A stretch of DNA of 12,400 nucleotides from DATAYF01 sp036272735 (GTDB lineage: Bacteria > Chloroflexota > Ktedonobacteria > Ktedonobacterales > Ktedonobacteraceae). Shown in pieces: positions 1 through 6,444 of this stretch; the stretch's first letter is position 1; each line of letters opens with the position of its first letter. The DNA is taken from contig DATAYF010000261.1 in assembly GCA_036272735.1 (NCBI GenBank), forward strand, positions 1-12,400, read 5' to 3'. Below the pieces are notes generated by a model. That model did no database searches, was not told the origin of the DNA, and saw only the letters and a list, made by a program, of their open reading frames with translations. The position numbers were made by a program, and so were the translations under genes.

Positions 1-2
1 TG

Positions 3-269
3 TGTTTTCCATTCCGTAGTTCTCCTGAGAGGCTGGCTGGTCTGACTTCTTCTTTTCGCGCCGAAGGAGCGCCTCTTAGTGTTAAATATACACTATTACG
101 AGTAGAAATGCCACCCTGGAGCAGCCGGTTATTGCCAGATGGGCTGCGCTGGTACGCGCTCAATACGCCATGGCCAAAGACGCACGTAGAATTTGGAGGC
201 GTGAAGAAGACACCAGCTTGCTTTTTTCTCCTATTCTATTGCACAGTGATCTCTGCCCATACGTACTAG
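3..269 (+). CDS. Possible 3' end of an upstream gene (partial, doubtful)
   Basis: One plus-strand frame is open from the left edge of the window to a TAG at 267-269, 88 codons without a stop. I do not recognise the translated product. The middle part (for example LRVEMPPWSSRLLPDGLRWY) looks moderately protein-like, but the last 20 or so residues, rich in F, C and Y, do not. The minus strand is also largely open here, so the openness may be chance in DNA of balanced composition. If real, it would end 30 bp before the acetyltransferase start and could be co-transcribed with it. An internal ATG at 108 could give a 53-residue product, but it has no clear ribosome binding site. Low confidence. Confidence 0.2.
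   Translation, partial: CFPFRSSPERLAGLTSSFRAEGAPLSVKYTLLRVEMPPWSSRLLPDGLRWYALNTPWPKTHVEFGGVKKTPACFFLLFYCTVISAHTY
77..95. promoter_or_regulatory. Short inverted repeat TAGTGT-N7-ACACTA
   Basis: Perfect 6-bp arms (TAGTGT and ACACTA) flank the AT-only spacer TAAATAT. The size and dyad symmetry would suit an operator for a dimeric repressor upstream of the acetyltransferase gene. It also lies inside the doubtful open frame entering from the left edge, and a 6-bp dyad can occur by chance. No matching copy was found elsewhere in the window. Confidence 0.2.
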
Positions 270-299
270 AAGCATCTTATAAGGAGGCAAGCTATTTTT

Positions 300-851
300 A
301 TGACTTTCGCCACGTGGTGGCGGGGAGATTCCTTACCTACTCTCCCGCCTCTCCCGACATTCTCCGCTCATTTTTCGACGGATACACAGTTGATCGCACG
401 TCTTTCCAATCATTCCCCGCAAGCCATCGTTGCCCGTTTTCAGATGGGGAATCGGCTCTATCTCGCTTTCATGGGCGAGGTTCCGGTTGCCTATGGATGG
501 GCGGCGACGCAACAAGGAAGCATTTCGGCTCTTCAGTTGTCTTTCGCTATTCCCAGAGGGAATAGCTATCTGTATAATTTTCTGACCGTTCCAGAGTGGC
601 GTGGTCGTGGCATCTATCCTCATCTGCTCCAGGCCATCATCCATCAGGAACCGCTTGTTCATCGCTTTTGGATTGGATACCTGCCCGACAATGAAGCATC
701 TGGTCGTGGTATCAGGAAAGCAGGCTTTCACGTGGTGAGCGATCTCGTTGTCTCTGGAGATCGCGTCTCTGGTATCACTCTTTTCGAGTCGAGTGAACGT
801 GCCCAAGCCAGTGCCGATTTCTTCCATCTCCCCGTGATAGCTGGAACGTAA
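300..851 (+). CDS. GNAT-family N-acetyltransferase
   Basis: Predicted cytoplasmic acetyl-CoA-dependent N-acetyltransferase of 183 residues; the substrate cannot be told. The GNAT core is visible. Residues 52-70 form the central beta strands (RLYLAFMGEVPVAYGW). Residues 92-110 carry beta-4 and the acetyl-CoA pyrophosphate loop (YNFLTVPEW then RGRGIYPHLL), a variant of the Q/R-x-x-G-x-G/A motif in which the last small residue is Tyr. Residues 131-145 (NEASGRGIRKAGFHV) match the typical motif B, where an N-x-x-S helix leads to the K-x-G-F strand. The length suits a single GNAT domain. The ATG at 300 is preceded by AAGGAGG at 281-287, a slightly long spacing of 12 nt, and an in-frame TAG at 267 limits the start. 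A frame beginning at 170 overlaps the first half, but its translation lacks GNAT features. No hairpin terminator follows. Confidence 0.8.
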   Translation: MTFATWWRGDSLPTLPPLPTFSAHFSTDTQLIARLSNHSPQAIVARFQMGNRLYLAFMGEVPVAYGWAATQQGSISALQLSFAIPRGNSYLYNFLTVPEWRGRGIYPHLLQAIIHQEPLVHRFWIGYLPDNEASGRGIRKAGFHVVSDLVVSGDRVSGITLFESSERAQASADFFHLPVIAGT

Positions 852-1461
852 AAGGGCCGGAGAAGGCGAGTCACGGCACCGAGCGCCTGGCGCACAAGCA
901 CTGCAACAAAGCTACTTCTCCAGTGAAAGGTTCGGGGAGCACGTCGCAGATTAGATGCGCTGGTTGTTCTTTTCCCCTGACTCTCTGATAAGGAAAATGG
1001 AGAAAGCCAAAAAACGAAATATAATGCACTCAGAACAGGCGAAAAAGCTAGCGAACCAGCTTGAGAAGCCAAACGAATAAATAGACTTATCTCATATAAT
1101 ACTTGCAAACATTGACGCAATTATAACACATTTGGCGTATTTATGGAGAAATTCTGCCAGTAAACGTTGAATGGTGTGTTTCCACTAGCCATACTCCTAT
1201 AGGGATCGCAATCTCTCTGCACATCGGAGCGGAAATTTTATGTATAAGGTGTCAATTTCCATCATCGAACAGCAGGAAGAAGTATCAGAGGCCGATCTAC
1301 AGAAGTAAAAGAAGTATTACGCACATATGAGCCACAAGTCTGGCAGAAAATCCTACCGCAAAGCTCTTTTCGCGTTATAATGTTTCTATACCTATGTATG
1401 CACATTGATAATAATGCTCCCTTGCTCATAAAAGGGTAGTAATCTGATTGGAGACATTTCT
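852..1461. other. Intergenic stretch, no convincing gene; tiny or decayed frames
   Basis: About 600 bp between the acetyltransferase and Nudix genes. It becomes strongly AT-rich after about 1000. Three short plus-strand frames are visible. One at 997-1080 (27 codons, MEKAKKRNIMHSEQAKKLAN onward) has its purine-rich stretch too close to the ATG. One at 1240-1308 encodes 22 codons, starting MYKVSISIIEQQEEVSEADL. A third frame is open from 1248 to 1439, where the part from 1311 reads EVLRTYEPQVWQKILPQSSF. The last two would join by a -1 shift near 1305, so this could be a decayed gene, but I recognise no family. Perfect TATAAT hexamers occur at 1095-1100 and 1376-1381. No RNA gene was identified. 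Confidence 0.5.
1376..1381 (+). promoter_or_regulatory. Candidate -10 box for the Nudix/MBL operon
   Basis: A perfect TATAAT lies 80 bp upstream of the Nudix start codon in AT-rich DNA. No good -35 hexamer is seen 16-18 bp upstream, so this is only a plausible -10 element. Confidence 0.3.
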
Positions 1462-2265
1462 ATGATCGTGCAACCCCGTTTAGCTTCCACGATACTATTG
1501 CTACGCGACCGCGCCACGCCTGCTCCCAATCTCGAAGTATTTATGGTGCGTCGCGCCGTGCAAAGCGAGTTCGTGCCTGATGTGTATGTATTTCCCGGTG
1601 GCTCCGCCTCACAGGATGATCGCGACGCCGAAACGACTCCCGGCCTCTGTGCACCGGTTGCAACTAGCGCCGCTGATCCAGAGGGCCGCACCGCCCTGGG
1701 TACGGGTGCACGCGCTGCCGCCATTCGTGAAGTATTTGAGGAAGCAAACGTATTGCTGGCATATCAAGATGGCTCGATGCTGGCTGTTACCGAGGCCACG
1801 GAAGCCCGTTTTAGCGCGTACCGCCAGGCATTCAATCAACGTCAAGGCTCGCTGGTCACGCTCACGCACGACGAAAATTTGACGTTAGCAACCGATCAAC
1901 TGGCATATTTTGCCCACTGGATTACCCCTATTGGTATGCCCAAACGCTATGATACCCATTTCTTCCTGGCATCGGCACCAATCGCGCAAGAAGCGCTTTA
2001 CGATCAGCTTGAGACCAGCGATGGCATGTGGGTGACGCCGGTGGAGGCGCTGGAACGCTTCAACGCGGGAACGTTCCCGCTGGCCTTCCCGACCCATCGC
2101 CAGTTGCGCGACCTCTCGGCCTATCGTACGACACGCGAGGCACTGGCCGCTGCCGCCGTTAACTATGTGCCTACCAAACGATCAATTATCAAGGATATCG
2201 ATGGCGTGCCCCACATTATGCTGCTGGAAGATCCAGAACATCCCTGGAGCACGCAACCGTTGTAA
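1462..2265 (+). CDS. Nudix hydrolase, NUDT19/CoA-diphosphatase-like
   Basis: Predicted Mg2+-dependent Nudix hydrolase of 267 residues. By family it would cleave a nucleoside-diphosphate-linked substrate such as CoA or acyl-CoA; the substrate is inferred. An N-terminal strand (VFMVRRA, 26-32) leads to FPGG at 44-47. A roughly 35-residue insert precedes the catalytic helix RAAAIREVFEEANVLL (84-99), which holds the R-E-x-x-E-E core. This split Nudix box, with the upstream Gly and Glu displaced, is typical of the NUDT19-like branch. The usual Gly after E-E-A is Asn here. The C-terminal part (WVTPVEALERFNAGTFPLAF, 217-236) is also characteristic of this branch. GGAG at 1450-1453 lies 8 nt before the ATG. 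The MBL-fold gene starts 21 bp downstream on the same strand, so the two are probably co-transcribed. Confidence 0.93.
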   Translation: MIVQPRLASTILLLRDRATPAPNLEVFMVRRAVQSEFVPDVYVFPGGSASQDDRDAETTPGLCAPVATSAADPEGRTALGTGARAAAIREVFEEANVLLAYQDGSMLAVTEATEARFSAYRQAFNQRQGSLVTLTHDENLTLATDQLAYFAHWITPIGMPKRYDTHFFLASAPIAQEALYDQLETSDGMWVTPVEALERFNAGTFPLAFPTHRQLRDLSAYRTTREALAAAAVNYVPTKRSIIKDIDGVPHIMLLEDPEHPWSTQPL

Positions 2266-2286
2266 CAAAAGATTTGAGGTGTTTCC

Positions 2287-3084
2287 ATGCCATCACCATA
2301 TACGCTGCTGCTGGCCCCCAATGCTTCACTGATGACGGGAAGTGGCACCAACACGATTGTACTCGGTGCAGACCCACATGGGGCACTGGTGATCGATCCT
2401 GGCGATGCCGCGCCCGCGCACCTGGCTGCCATCGTTGAGGAGGGCGTTAAACGGGGAGGGTTGCGTCGTGTGCTCATCACACATAACCACCCCGACCACA
2501 GCAGCGGTGCCGCCGAGCTACGTGAGCGCTTGCACATTCCTATCGCTGCCTTTAGCTACACTGGCACACCTTTTGCTGACGAAGAAATTGCCGACGGTAG
2601 CAGCTTCGCCATCGCTGACGATACGTTGCGCGCCCTGCACACACCCGGCCATCGCTTCGATCATCTCTGCTTCCTGCTCGAACGCCAACATTTACTTTTT
2701 GCCGGTGACCTGCTTGCTGGTAGTGGGACCGTCGTAATCTCGCCGCCCGAAGGCGACCTGTTTGACTATCTCGCCTCCCTGCGACGCCTGCAAAACCTGG
2801 ATATTACCACGATGATCCCCGCTCACGGCCCTATCATCGCAGACCCACAGGCTAGGCTTGCCGAGTATGTCGCGCATCGCCTGCAACGCGAGCAGCAGGT
2901 CCTCGCGGCGCTGCACGATCTGCCACCCGGCAGCACCGTTGCAGCGCTCGTCGAACGTATTTATGCCGAGGTTGACCCCGCGCTACACACCGTGGCCGCC
3001 CATTCTGTCACCGCTCACCTGCTCAAGCTAGAGCGCGAGGGCCGTGTCCAGCGAGACGGAGAAGGTTGGCGTATTATCGCTTAA
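2287..3084 (+). CDS. MBL-fold metallo-hydrolase, LACTB2-like
   Basis: Predicted cytoplasmic dinuclear-zinc hydrolase of 265 residues. The metallo-beta-lactamase signatures are in order: THNHPDH at 65-71 (the H-x-H-x-D-H site), HTPGH at 118-122, the metal-bridging Asp of FAGD at 141, and the late His of PAHGP at 180. After the MBL core, residues about 205-265 form a compact helical tail ending in HSVTAHLLKLEREGRV. This matches the winged-helix domain found C-terminally in LACTB2-like proteins, some of which act as single-strand endoribonucleases; the actual substrate here is unknown. GAGGT at 2276-2280 precedes the ATG by 6 nt. The close upstream Nudix gene implies an operon. The stop codon lies inside the end of the convergent kinase gene (11-bp overlap), leaving no room for a separate terminator. 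Confidence 0.94.
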   Translation: MPSPYTLLLAPNASLMTGSGTNTIVLGADPHGALVIDPGDAAPAHLAAIVEEGVKRGGLRRVLITHNHPDHSSGAAELRERLHIPIAAFSYTGTPFADEEIADGSSFAIADDTLRALHTPGHRFDHLCFLLERQHLLFAGDLLAGSGTVVISPPEGDLFDYLASLRRLQNLDITTMIPAHGPIIADPQARLAEYVAHRLQREQQVLAALHDLPPGSTVAALVERIYAEVDPALHTVAAHSVTAHLLKLEREGRVQRDGEGWRIIA

Positions 3085-4792
3085 GCAAAATGCCCAGCAT
3101 GCTCACCGCCGTTACGCCGAGGCAAAACCAGCCTGGTACTATCTCGTGCGCGTTCGTGAGCATGATGCCACCAACCATCGAGGCAACGCCAATCAACGCC
3201 AGCGCGACCTGGGTGGCACTGCTGCTCACTGGTATTTCGACAGCGGTGTTATTGCCTGCGCGTCGACCGCGTCGCCGTGCGCCACGCCCGCGCCCAAATT
3301 GCAGCGGCGCGACCTTGACCTCTACCTGTCCGGTCTCGATCTTGCTCAGGACGTCCTCAAGCGAACGTGGTAATGATAAGAGGACGCGTCCGGTCTCAAG
3401 CAGTTGCGAAAGCAGTTCTTGTACGGTCTTGCCGATGTTGTCAGCGTCCAGGCCCAGGAATTTGCGCGCGTAGGGGGTCGCTACCTCGATAAAGTTGAAA
3501 TTTGGTGCCAGGCCGGTTGCCACGCCAACCAGCGTACCAATGGCGCGACCGGTAAAGGCAAATTGCGCCGGGATCTGGAATGGCTGCCCGTAGAGCAGAC
3601 TCTCGATCTCGCGCCCCACTTCGGGGATGTCCAGGTGGCTCACTTCGCCCAACGTCATGCCATAATATTGCTCCATCATCAGCCCAACGCCGCGTTCGAT
3701 GGCTGGCATATTCGCTCCTTCGCCGATAAAGCCCAGTTTCGTCAGCGCACCCACCAGCCCCTTTGTGTCGCGCATCACAAAGCCCAGGAACAGGTCTTTC
3801 ATCGCCTTCTTCATGGTATTGGTCAGGCTTCCAACCATACCAAAATCGACGAAGGCGATGATCGGACCGACCTCAGGTGCGCCCAGCTTGACGAAAATAT
3901 TGCCCGGATGCGGATCGGCGTGAAAGAAACCCTCAACGAAAAACTGGTGGAAGTAGGAATTCACCGTCCGTTTGGCGACCTCTAGACGATCAATGCCCGC
4001 CGCATCCAGTGCCGCATAATCGTTGATCTTGATACCATCGATCCACTCCAATACCAGGGCTCGCTGCGAGACATATTCGTCATAGACTGAGGGGATGTAG
4101 ATGGTTGCATCGTTCTCGAACATTGTGCGGAAGCGTTTCAGGTTGGCCGCCTCGCGCACATAATCGATCTCTTCGAAGACGGTGCGCCGGAACTCGCGAT
4201 ACACGCCCACCAGGTCGATAAAGTCGCTGGTGTCGACGAAGCGCATGATGAGCCAGATAACAAAACGCAACGTACTGAGATCCATCTGCACAAGCTGATC
4301 GACGTGCGGCCGCTGCACTTTGACCGCAACAGTCGTACCGCTGTCTTTCAATACCGCTTTATGTACCTGTCCGAGCGAGGCCGATGCCGTACACTTGCGC
4401 TCTAATACGCTGAAGAGTTCCTCCACTGGCTTGCCCAGCTCGCTCTCGATTATGGAGACGACATGATCGAATGGCTCTGGTGGCACCTCGTCTTGCAATT
4501 GCGCGAGTACTTCCAGCGCCCGTTCCGGTAACAAGTCGGCGCGTGAACTGAGGAATTGCCCCAGCTTGATCATCAACACGCCCAATTTGACCGCTGTGAT
4601 GCGAAACTCGACCAGCACTTTAATCAATACTTCAACATTCGGGTGCACATCGTAATTGCCCCTGGCTCGTGCCCGCACCACGCGCTGCCGTTCCCGATAA
4701 ATGACCCAGATGGTCCACAATAATAGCCGCGACACCCTGAAGAAGCGCACCATTTGCGCCGCTCGATTTATCCTGGGTGGTTGTGCCCGCAT
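3074..4792 (-). CDS. ABC1/UbiB-family atypical protein kinase-like ATPase
   Basis: Membrane-associated member of the ABC1/ADCK/UbiB family, 572 residues from the chosen start. The family supports quinone biosynthesis or lipid homeostasis through ATPase/kinase activity; the role here is inferred. Family motifs are complete: the KxGQ segment IKLGQFLSSRADLLP (about 75-89), an Ala/Ser-rich loop ASASLGQVHKA (136-146) replacing the usual kinase P-loop, the VAVK lysine at 158, FHADPHPGN (290-298, catalytic-loop equivalent) and FVDFGMVG (314-321, metal-binding DFG). A basic Arg/Gly-rich linker precedes two C-terminal hydrophobic segments (about 525-546 and 554-570), probably a membrane hairpin. An in-frame ATG at 4798 lies only 2 nt from the Shine-Dalgarno sequence AGAGGG, whereas the ATG at 4792 lies 8 nt away, so 4792 is preferred. 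The gene diverges from the response regulator at 4991. Confidence 0.96.
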   Translation of the reverse strand: MRAQPPRINRAAQMVRFFRVSRLLLWTIWVIYRERQRVVRARARGNYDVHPNVEVLIKVLVEFRITAVKLGVLMIKLGQFLSSRADLLPERALEVLAQLQDEVPPEPFDHVVSIIESELGKPVEELFSVLERKCTASASLGQVHKAVLKDSGTTVAVKVQRPHVDQLVQMDLSTLRFVIWLIMRFVDTSDFIDLVGVYREFRRTVFEEIDYVREAANLKRFRTMFENDATIYIPSVYDEYVSQRALVLEWIDGIKINDYAALDAAGIDRLEVAKRTVNSYFHQFFVEGFFHADPHPGNIFVKLGAPEVGPIIAFVDFGMVGSLTNTMKKAMKDLFLGFVMRDTKGLVGALTKLGFIGEGANMPAIERGVGLMMEQYYGMTLGEVSHLDIPEVGREIESLLYGQPFQIPAQFAFTGRAIGTLVGVATGLAPNFNFIEVATPYARKFLGLDADNIGKTVQELLSQLLETGRVLLSLPRSLEDVLSKIETGQVEVKVAPLQFGRGRGARRRGRRAGNNTAVEIPVSSSATQVALALIGVASMVGGIMLTNAHEIVPGWFCLGVTAVSMLGILLKR

Positions 4793-4909
4793 GAACATAA
4801 CCCTCTTTTCTGCTGTATCATTTCGTATTGTAACGTTTACGGTCCAGAGAAGGGTAAAGTTGGAAAAAGATATATCGCATTCTCTTTAAAAAAGTTACAC
4901 CCTATTACG

Positions 4910-4938
4910 TTTAAATACCAATGGATTCGTGCTACAAT
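4910..4938 (+). promoter_or_regulatory. Candidate promoter of the response regulator at 4991
   Basis: TTTAAA (4910-4915) and TACAAT (4933-4938) are separated by 17 bp, matching 4 of 6 and 5 of 6 positions of the sigma-70-type consensus. The -10 box ends 52 bp upstream of the ATG, in the AT-rich divergent region between the kinase and response-regulator genes. Confidence 0.45.
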
Positions 4939-4990
4939 AGCAGTGCGTTAAAGTGAATTCCTATAGCCTTGATAAAGGAGCAACACATAG

Positions 4991-5410
4991 ATGCCAACTC
5001 GTATTCTCGTGGTGAATGATACACCTGAGATTCTGGAAATGTTCCAGATACTGTTAGAAGGTGAAGGCTACGAAGTCGTACTTTCTTCTTTCCCTTACCA
5101 AAAAATTGGTGATGTTGAGGAGATTCATCCTGATCTCATCATCCTCGACTATATCTTCCACGGGGAAGCAACAGGCTGGCAAATGCTGCAACTTCTCAAA
5201 ATGCAGCGCTCGACTGCTCATATCCCGGTGATTGTGTGTACCGCCGCAGAAAACGCTGTACGCGAACAAGAAGGTCATCTGCTCGCTGAAGGAGTACGGG
5301 TGATTTACAAGCCGTTCGAGATCGATGAATTACTGGCGATGATCAAGGATGCCTTCAAGACTCAACAGCAGTCGATTAGCAACCAGAAGCATGAAGAGGA
5401 TACTGTCTGA
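4991..5410 (+). CDS. Single-domain response regulator (receiver only)
   Basis: CheY-like receiver of 139 residues with no output domain. It probably acts through protein-protein contact or as a phosphate relay step. The fold is complete: strand ILVVND (5-10), phospho-acceptor D53 in LIILDY, the switch Thr T84 in IVCTA, and the conserved Lys K107 in IYKPFE. The acidic pair that normally reads D-D is N9-D10, which I recall as common in Chloroflexota receivers that begin VVNDT; it leaves one acidic Mg2+ ligand plus D53. The tail after residue 122 is polar and short. AAAGGAG (4974-4980) lies 10 nt before the ATG. No sensor kinase is adjacent, so its partner is encoded elsewhere. The gene is followed after 16 bp by a strong hairpin. 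Confidence 0.95.
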   Translation: MPTRILVVNDTPEILEMFQILLEGEGYEVVLSSFPYQKIGDVEEIHPDLIILDYIFHGEATGWQMLQLLKMQRSTAHIPVIVCTAAENAVREQEGHLLAEGVRVIYKPFEIDELLAMIKDAFKTQQQSISNQKHEEDTV

Positions 5411-5426
5411 AACCGGTGGGTAAAAC

Positions 5427-5476
5427 ATATAAACGATAGTTAATGGTTTGCGTAAACCATTAACTATCGTTTATAT
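5427..5476. terminator. Perfect 23-bp-stem hairpin between convergent genes (copy 1 of 50-bp element)
   Basis: Arms 5427-5449 and 5454-5476 are perfect reverse complements, with the 4-nt loop GCGT. The hairpin sits between the ends of two convergent genes, 16 bp after the response-regulator stop and 8 bp from the peptidase stop, so a bidirectional terminator is the simplest reading. A short T-run (GTTTTA) follows the arm only on the minus strand; the plus side has none. The stem has the layout ATATAAA-N5-GTTAATGGTTT, also found at 12274-12323, so this is one copy of a repeated element rather than a unique terminator. Confidence 0.75.
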
Positions 5477-5484
5477 ATCCTGCG

Positions 5485-6216
5485 TTATTCCTGGTCGAAG
5501 CGGGCCGGACGTGCAAGCAGCCATGAGAGGTCGGCACCCTCGCGCAACTCTTGGGGCTCCTGATGACGCTGAAATAGCCGTGCCCCCGTTGTTCCACCCA
5601 GGCGTAGTGTGTTGGCATCGCGCCGCAACCAGGCCCCTTCGCGCATACCCAGGACCGCGACATCGTTTGCTTCAAGGAATTGCTCGATGCGTTGCACCCG
5701 TGTCTCTCCCATGTGTGACGAAGCGAGGTCGGGGTCTATGTAGTGGGGGTTGATCTGGAAGGGGATAAGCCCAAAGGCGGTGAAGGACGCGGGTTGGACG
5801 ATGGGCATATCATTGGTGGTGCGTAGCGATGGACAGGCCATGTTGCTTCCAGCGCTTGATCCCATATAGCGCAATGTTCCCGCTGCGACGCGTTGGCGCA
5901 CCATATCCAACAAATCAAGCTGTTGTAAACTGCGCAACAGACGAAAGCTATTGCCCCCACCGACAAAGAGAATTTCCGCGTCTTGTATGGCCTGTTGGGC
6001 TGCGCTCGTTTCTGGCAAACCGATCACCTGCACCCCTAACGGCTTGAGCGCGGCCCGTATGTTTGCGGTGTATGTCTCGTGGTCGGCTTGTGCGTAAGGC
6101 ACGAAATGAACCGTACGTCGCGCCGCAAAAAAATCGACAATTTCATCCTTCACATGCGCAAAAGGACCTTTACCGGGCATGCTGGAATTGCTCAACAATA
6201 ATAATTGTGCTACCAT
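5485..6216 (-). CDS. pepE: Peptidase S51, alpha-aspartyl dipeptidase PepE
   Basis: Cytoplasmic serine peptidase of 243 residues resembling Salmonella PepE (dipeptidase E), which hydrolyses dipeptides with an N-terminal aspartate. Matches recalled from PepE include the N-terminus (LLLLSNSSMPGKG), FVGGGNSFRLL (84-94), the nucleophile elbow MGSSAGSNMACPSLRTTNDM (118-137) and FQINPHYIDP (153-162). The inferred catalytic residues are Ser121 in S-S-A-G, His158 in N-P-H, and Asp136 in T-N-D. GETRVQRI (170-177) and VLGMREGAWL (188-197) also fit the family. The elbow reads G-S-S-A-G where PepE has G-W-S-A-G. No strong Shine-Dalgarno sequence precedes the ATG; GAGG lies about 14 nt upstream. The gene diverges from the M1 aminopeptidase, so the two peptidase genes share an upstream region. 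Confidence 0.93.
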   Translation of the reverse strand: MVAQLLLLSNSSMPGKGPFAHVKDEIVDFFAARRTVHFVPYAQADHETYTANIRAALKPLGVQVIGLPETSAAQQAIQDAEILFVGGGNSFRLLRSLQQLDLLDMVRQRVAAGTLRYMGSSAGSNMACPSLRTTNDMPIVQPASFTAFGLIPFQINPHYIDPDLASSHMGETRVQRIEQFLEANDVAVLGMREGAWLRRDANTLRLGGTTGARLFQRHQEPQELREGADLSWLLARPARFDQE

Positions 6217-6235
6217 GCTTTTTCATACCGCCTCT

Positions 6236-6264
6236 CGTATATTTTCCTAAAGATCATTTTACAA
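6236..6264 (-). promoter_or_regulatory. Candidate promoter of the pepE gene
   Basis: On the minus strand, TTGTAA (6259-6264) and TATACG (6236-6241) are spaced 17 bp apart, each matching 4 of 6 consensus positions. Transcription would begin only about 10-15 nt before the ATG at 6216, giving a very short leader, consistent with the weak ribosome binding site. Confidence 0.3.
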
Positions 6265-6276
6265 CAGTATCAGGGA

Positions 6277-6331
6277 GATATATTGACATGGATGTATTGG
6301 GCTGAGCCACATACATCCATGTCAATATATC
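6277..6331. repeat. Perfect 21-bp inverted repeat (hairpin) in the divergent region
   Basis: Arms 6277-6297 and 6311-6331 are exact reverse complements around a 13-nt centre that can itself pair as GGC-TGA-GCC, so the whole 55 bp is nearly palindromic. It lies between the divergent pepE and M1 aminopeptidase genes, 114 bp before the preferred M1 start. It has no adjacent T-run, its arm sequence differs from the 50-bp element at 5427 and 12274, and it lies upstream of both genes, so it is not an obvious terminator. It may be an operator, an mRNA leader structure or a REP-like repeat. Confidence 0.85.
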
Positions 6332-6444
6332 AACTGTATAGGAATGAAGGATGTGCAACAACAAAAGGACATCTACAGACAGCGTGTGATAAAGTAGGAA
6401 GTGATGTTCGATGTTGCATTCTATTTGGATGGAGGTTGTTTCAC

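Noticed and set aside
170..565. 131-codon plus-strand frame starting before the acetyltransferase
   Set aside because: It overlaps the GNAT core in another frame and its translation shows no family motifs; the frame at 300-851 carries the acetyltransferase signatures and the AAGGAGG site.
333..827. 164-codon minus-strand frame
   Set aside because: Antisense to the acetyltransferase for its whole length and unrecognisable; a codon-usage shadow.
885..895. GCGCC-T-GGCGC dyad after the acetyltransferase gene as a terminator
   Set aside because: The stem is too short with a one-base centre and no T-run follows.
728..1120. 130-codon minus-strand frame reaching into the 852-1461 gap
   Set aside because: A third of it is antisense to the acetyltransferase, no good ribosome binding site was seen at its start, and the translation resembles no family.
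3404..3985. 193-codon plus-strand frame
   Set aside because: Lies wholly antisense to the ABC1 kinase gene, whose motifs are complete.
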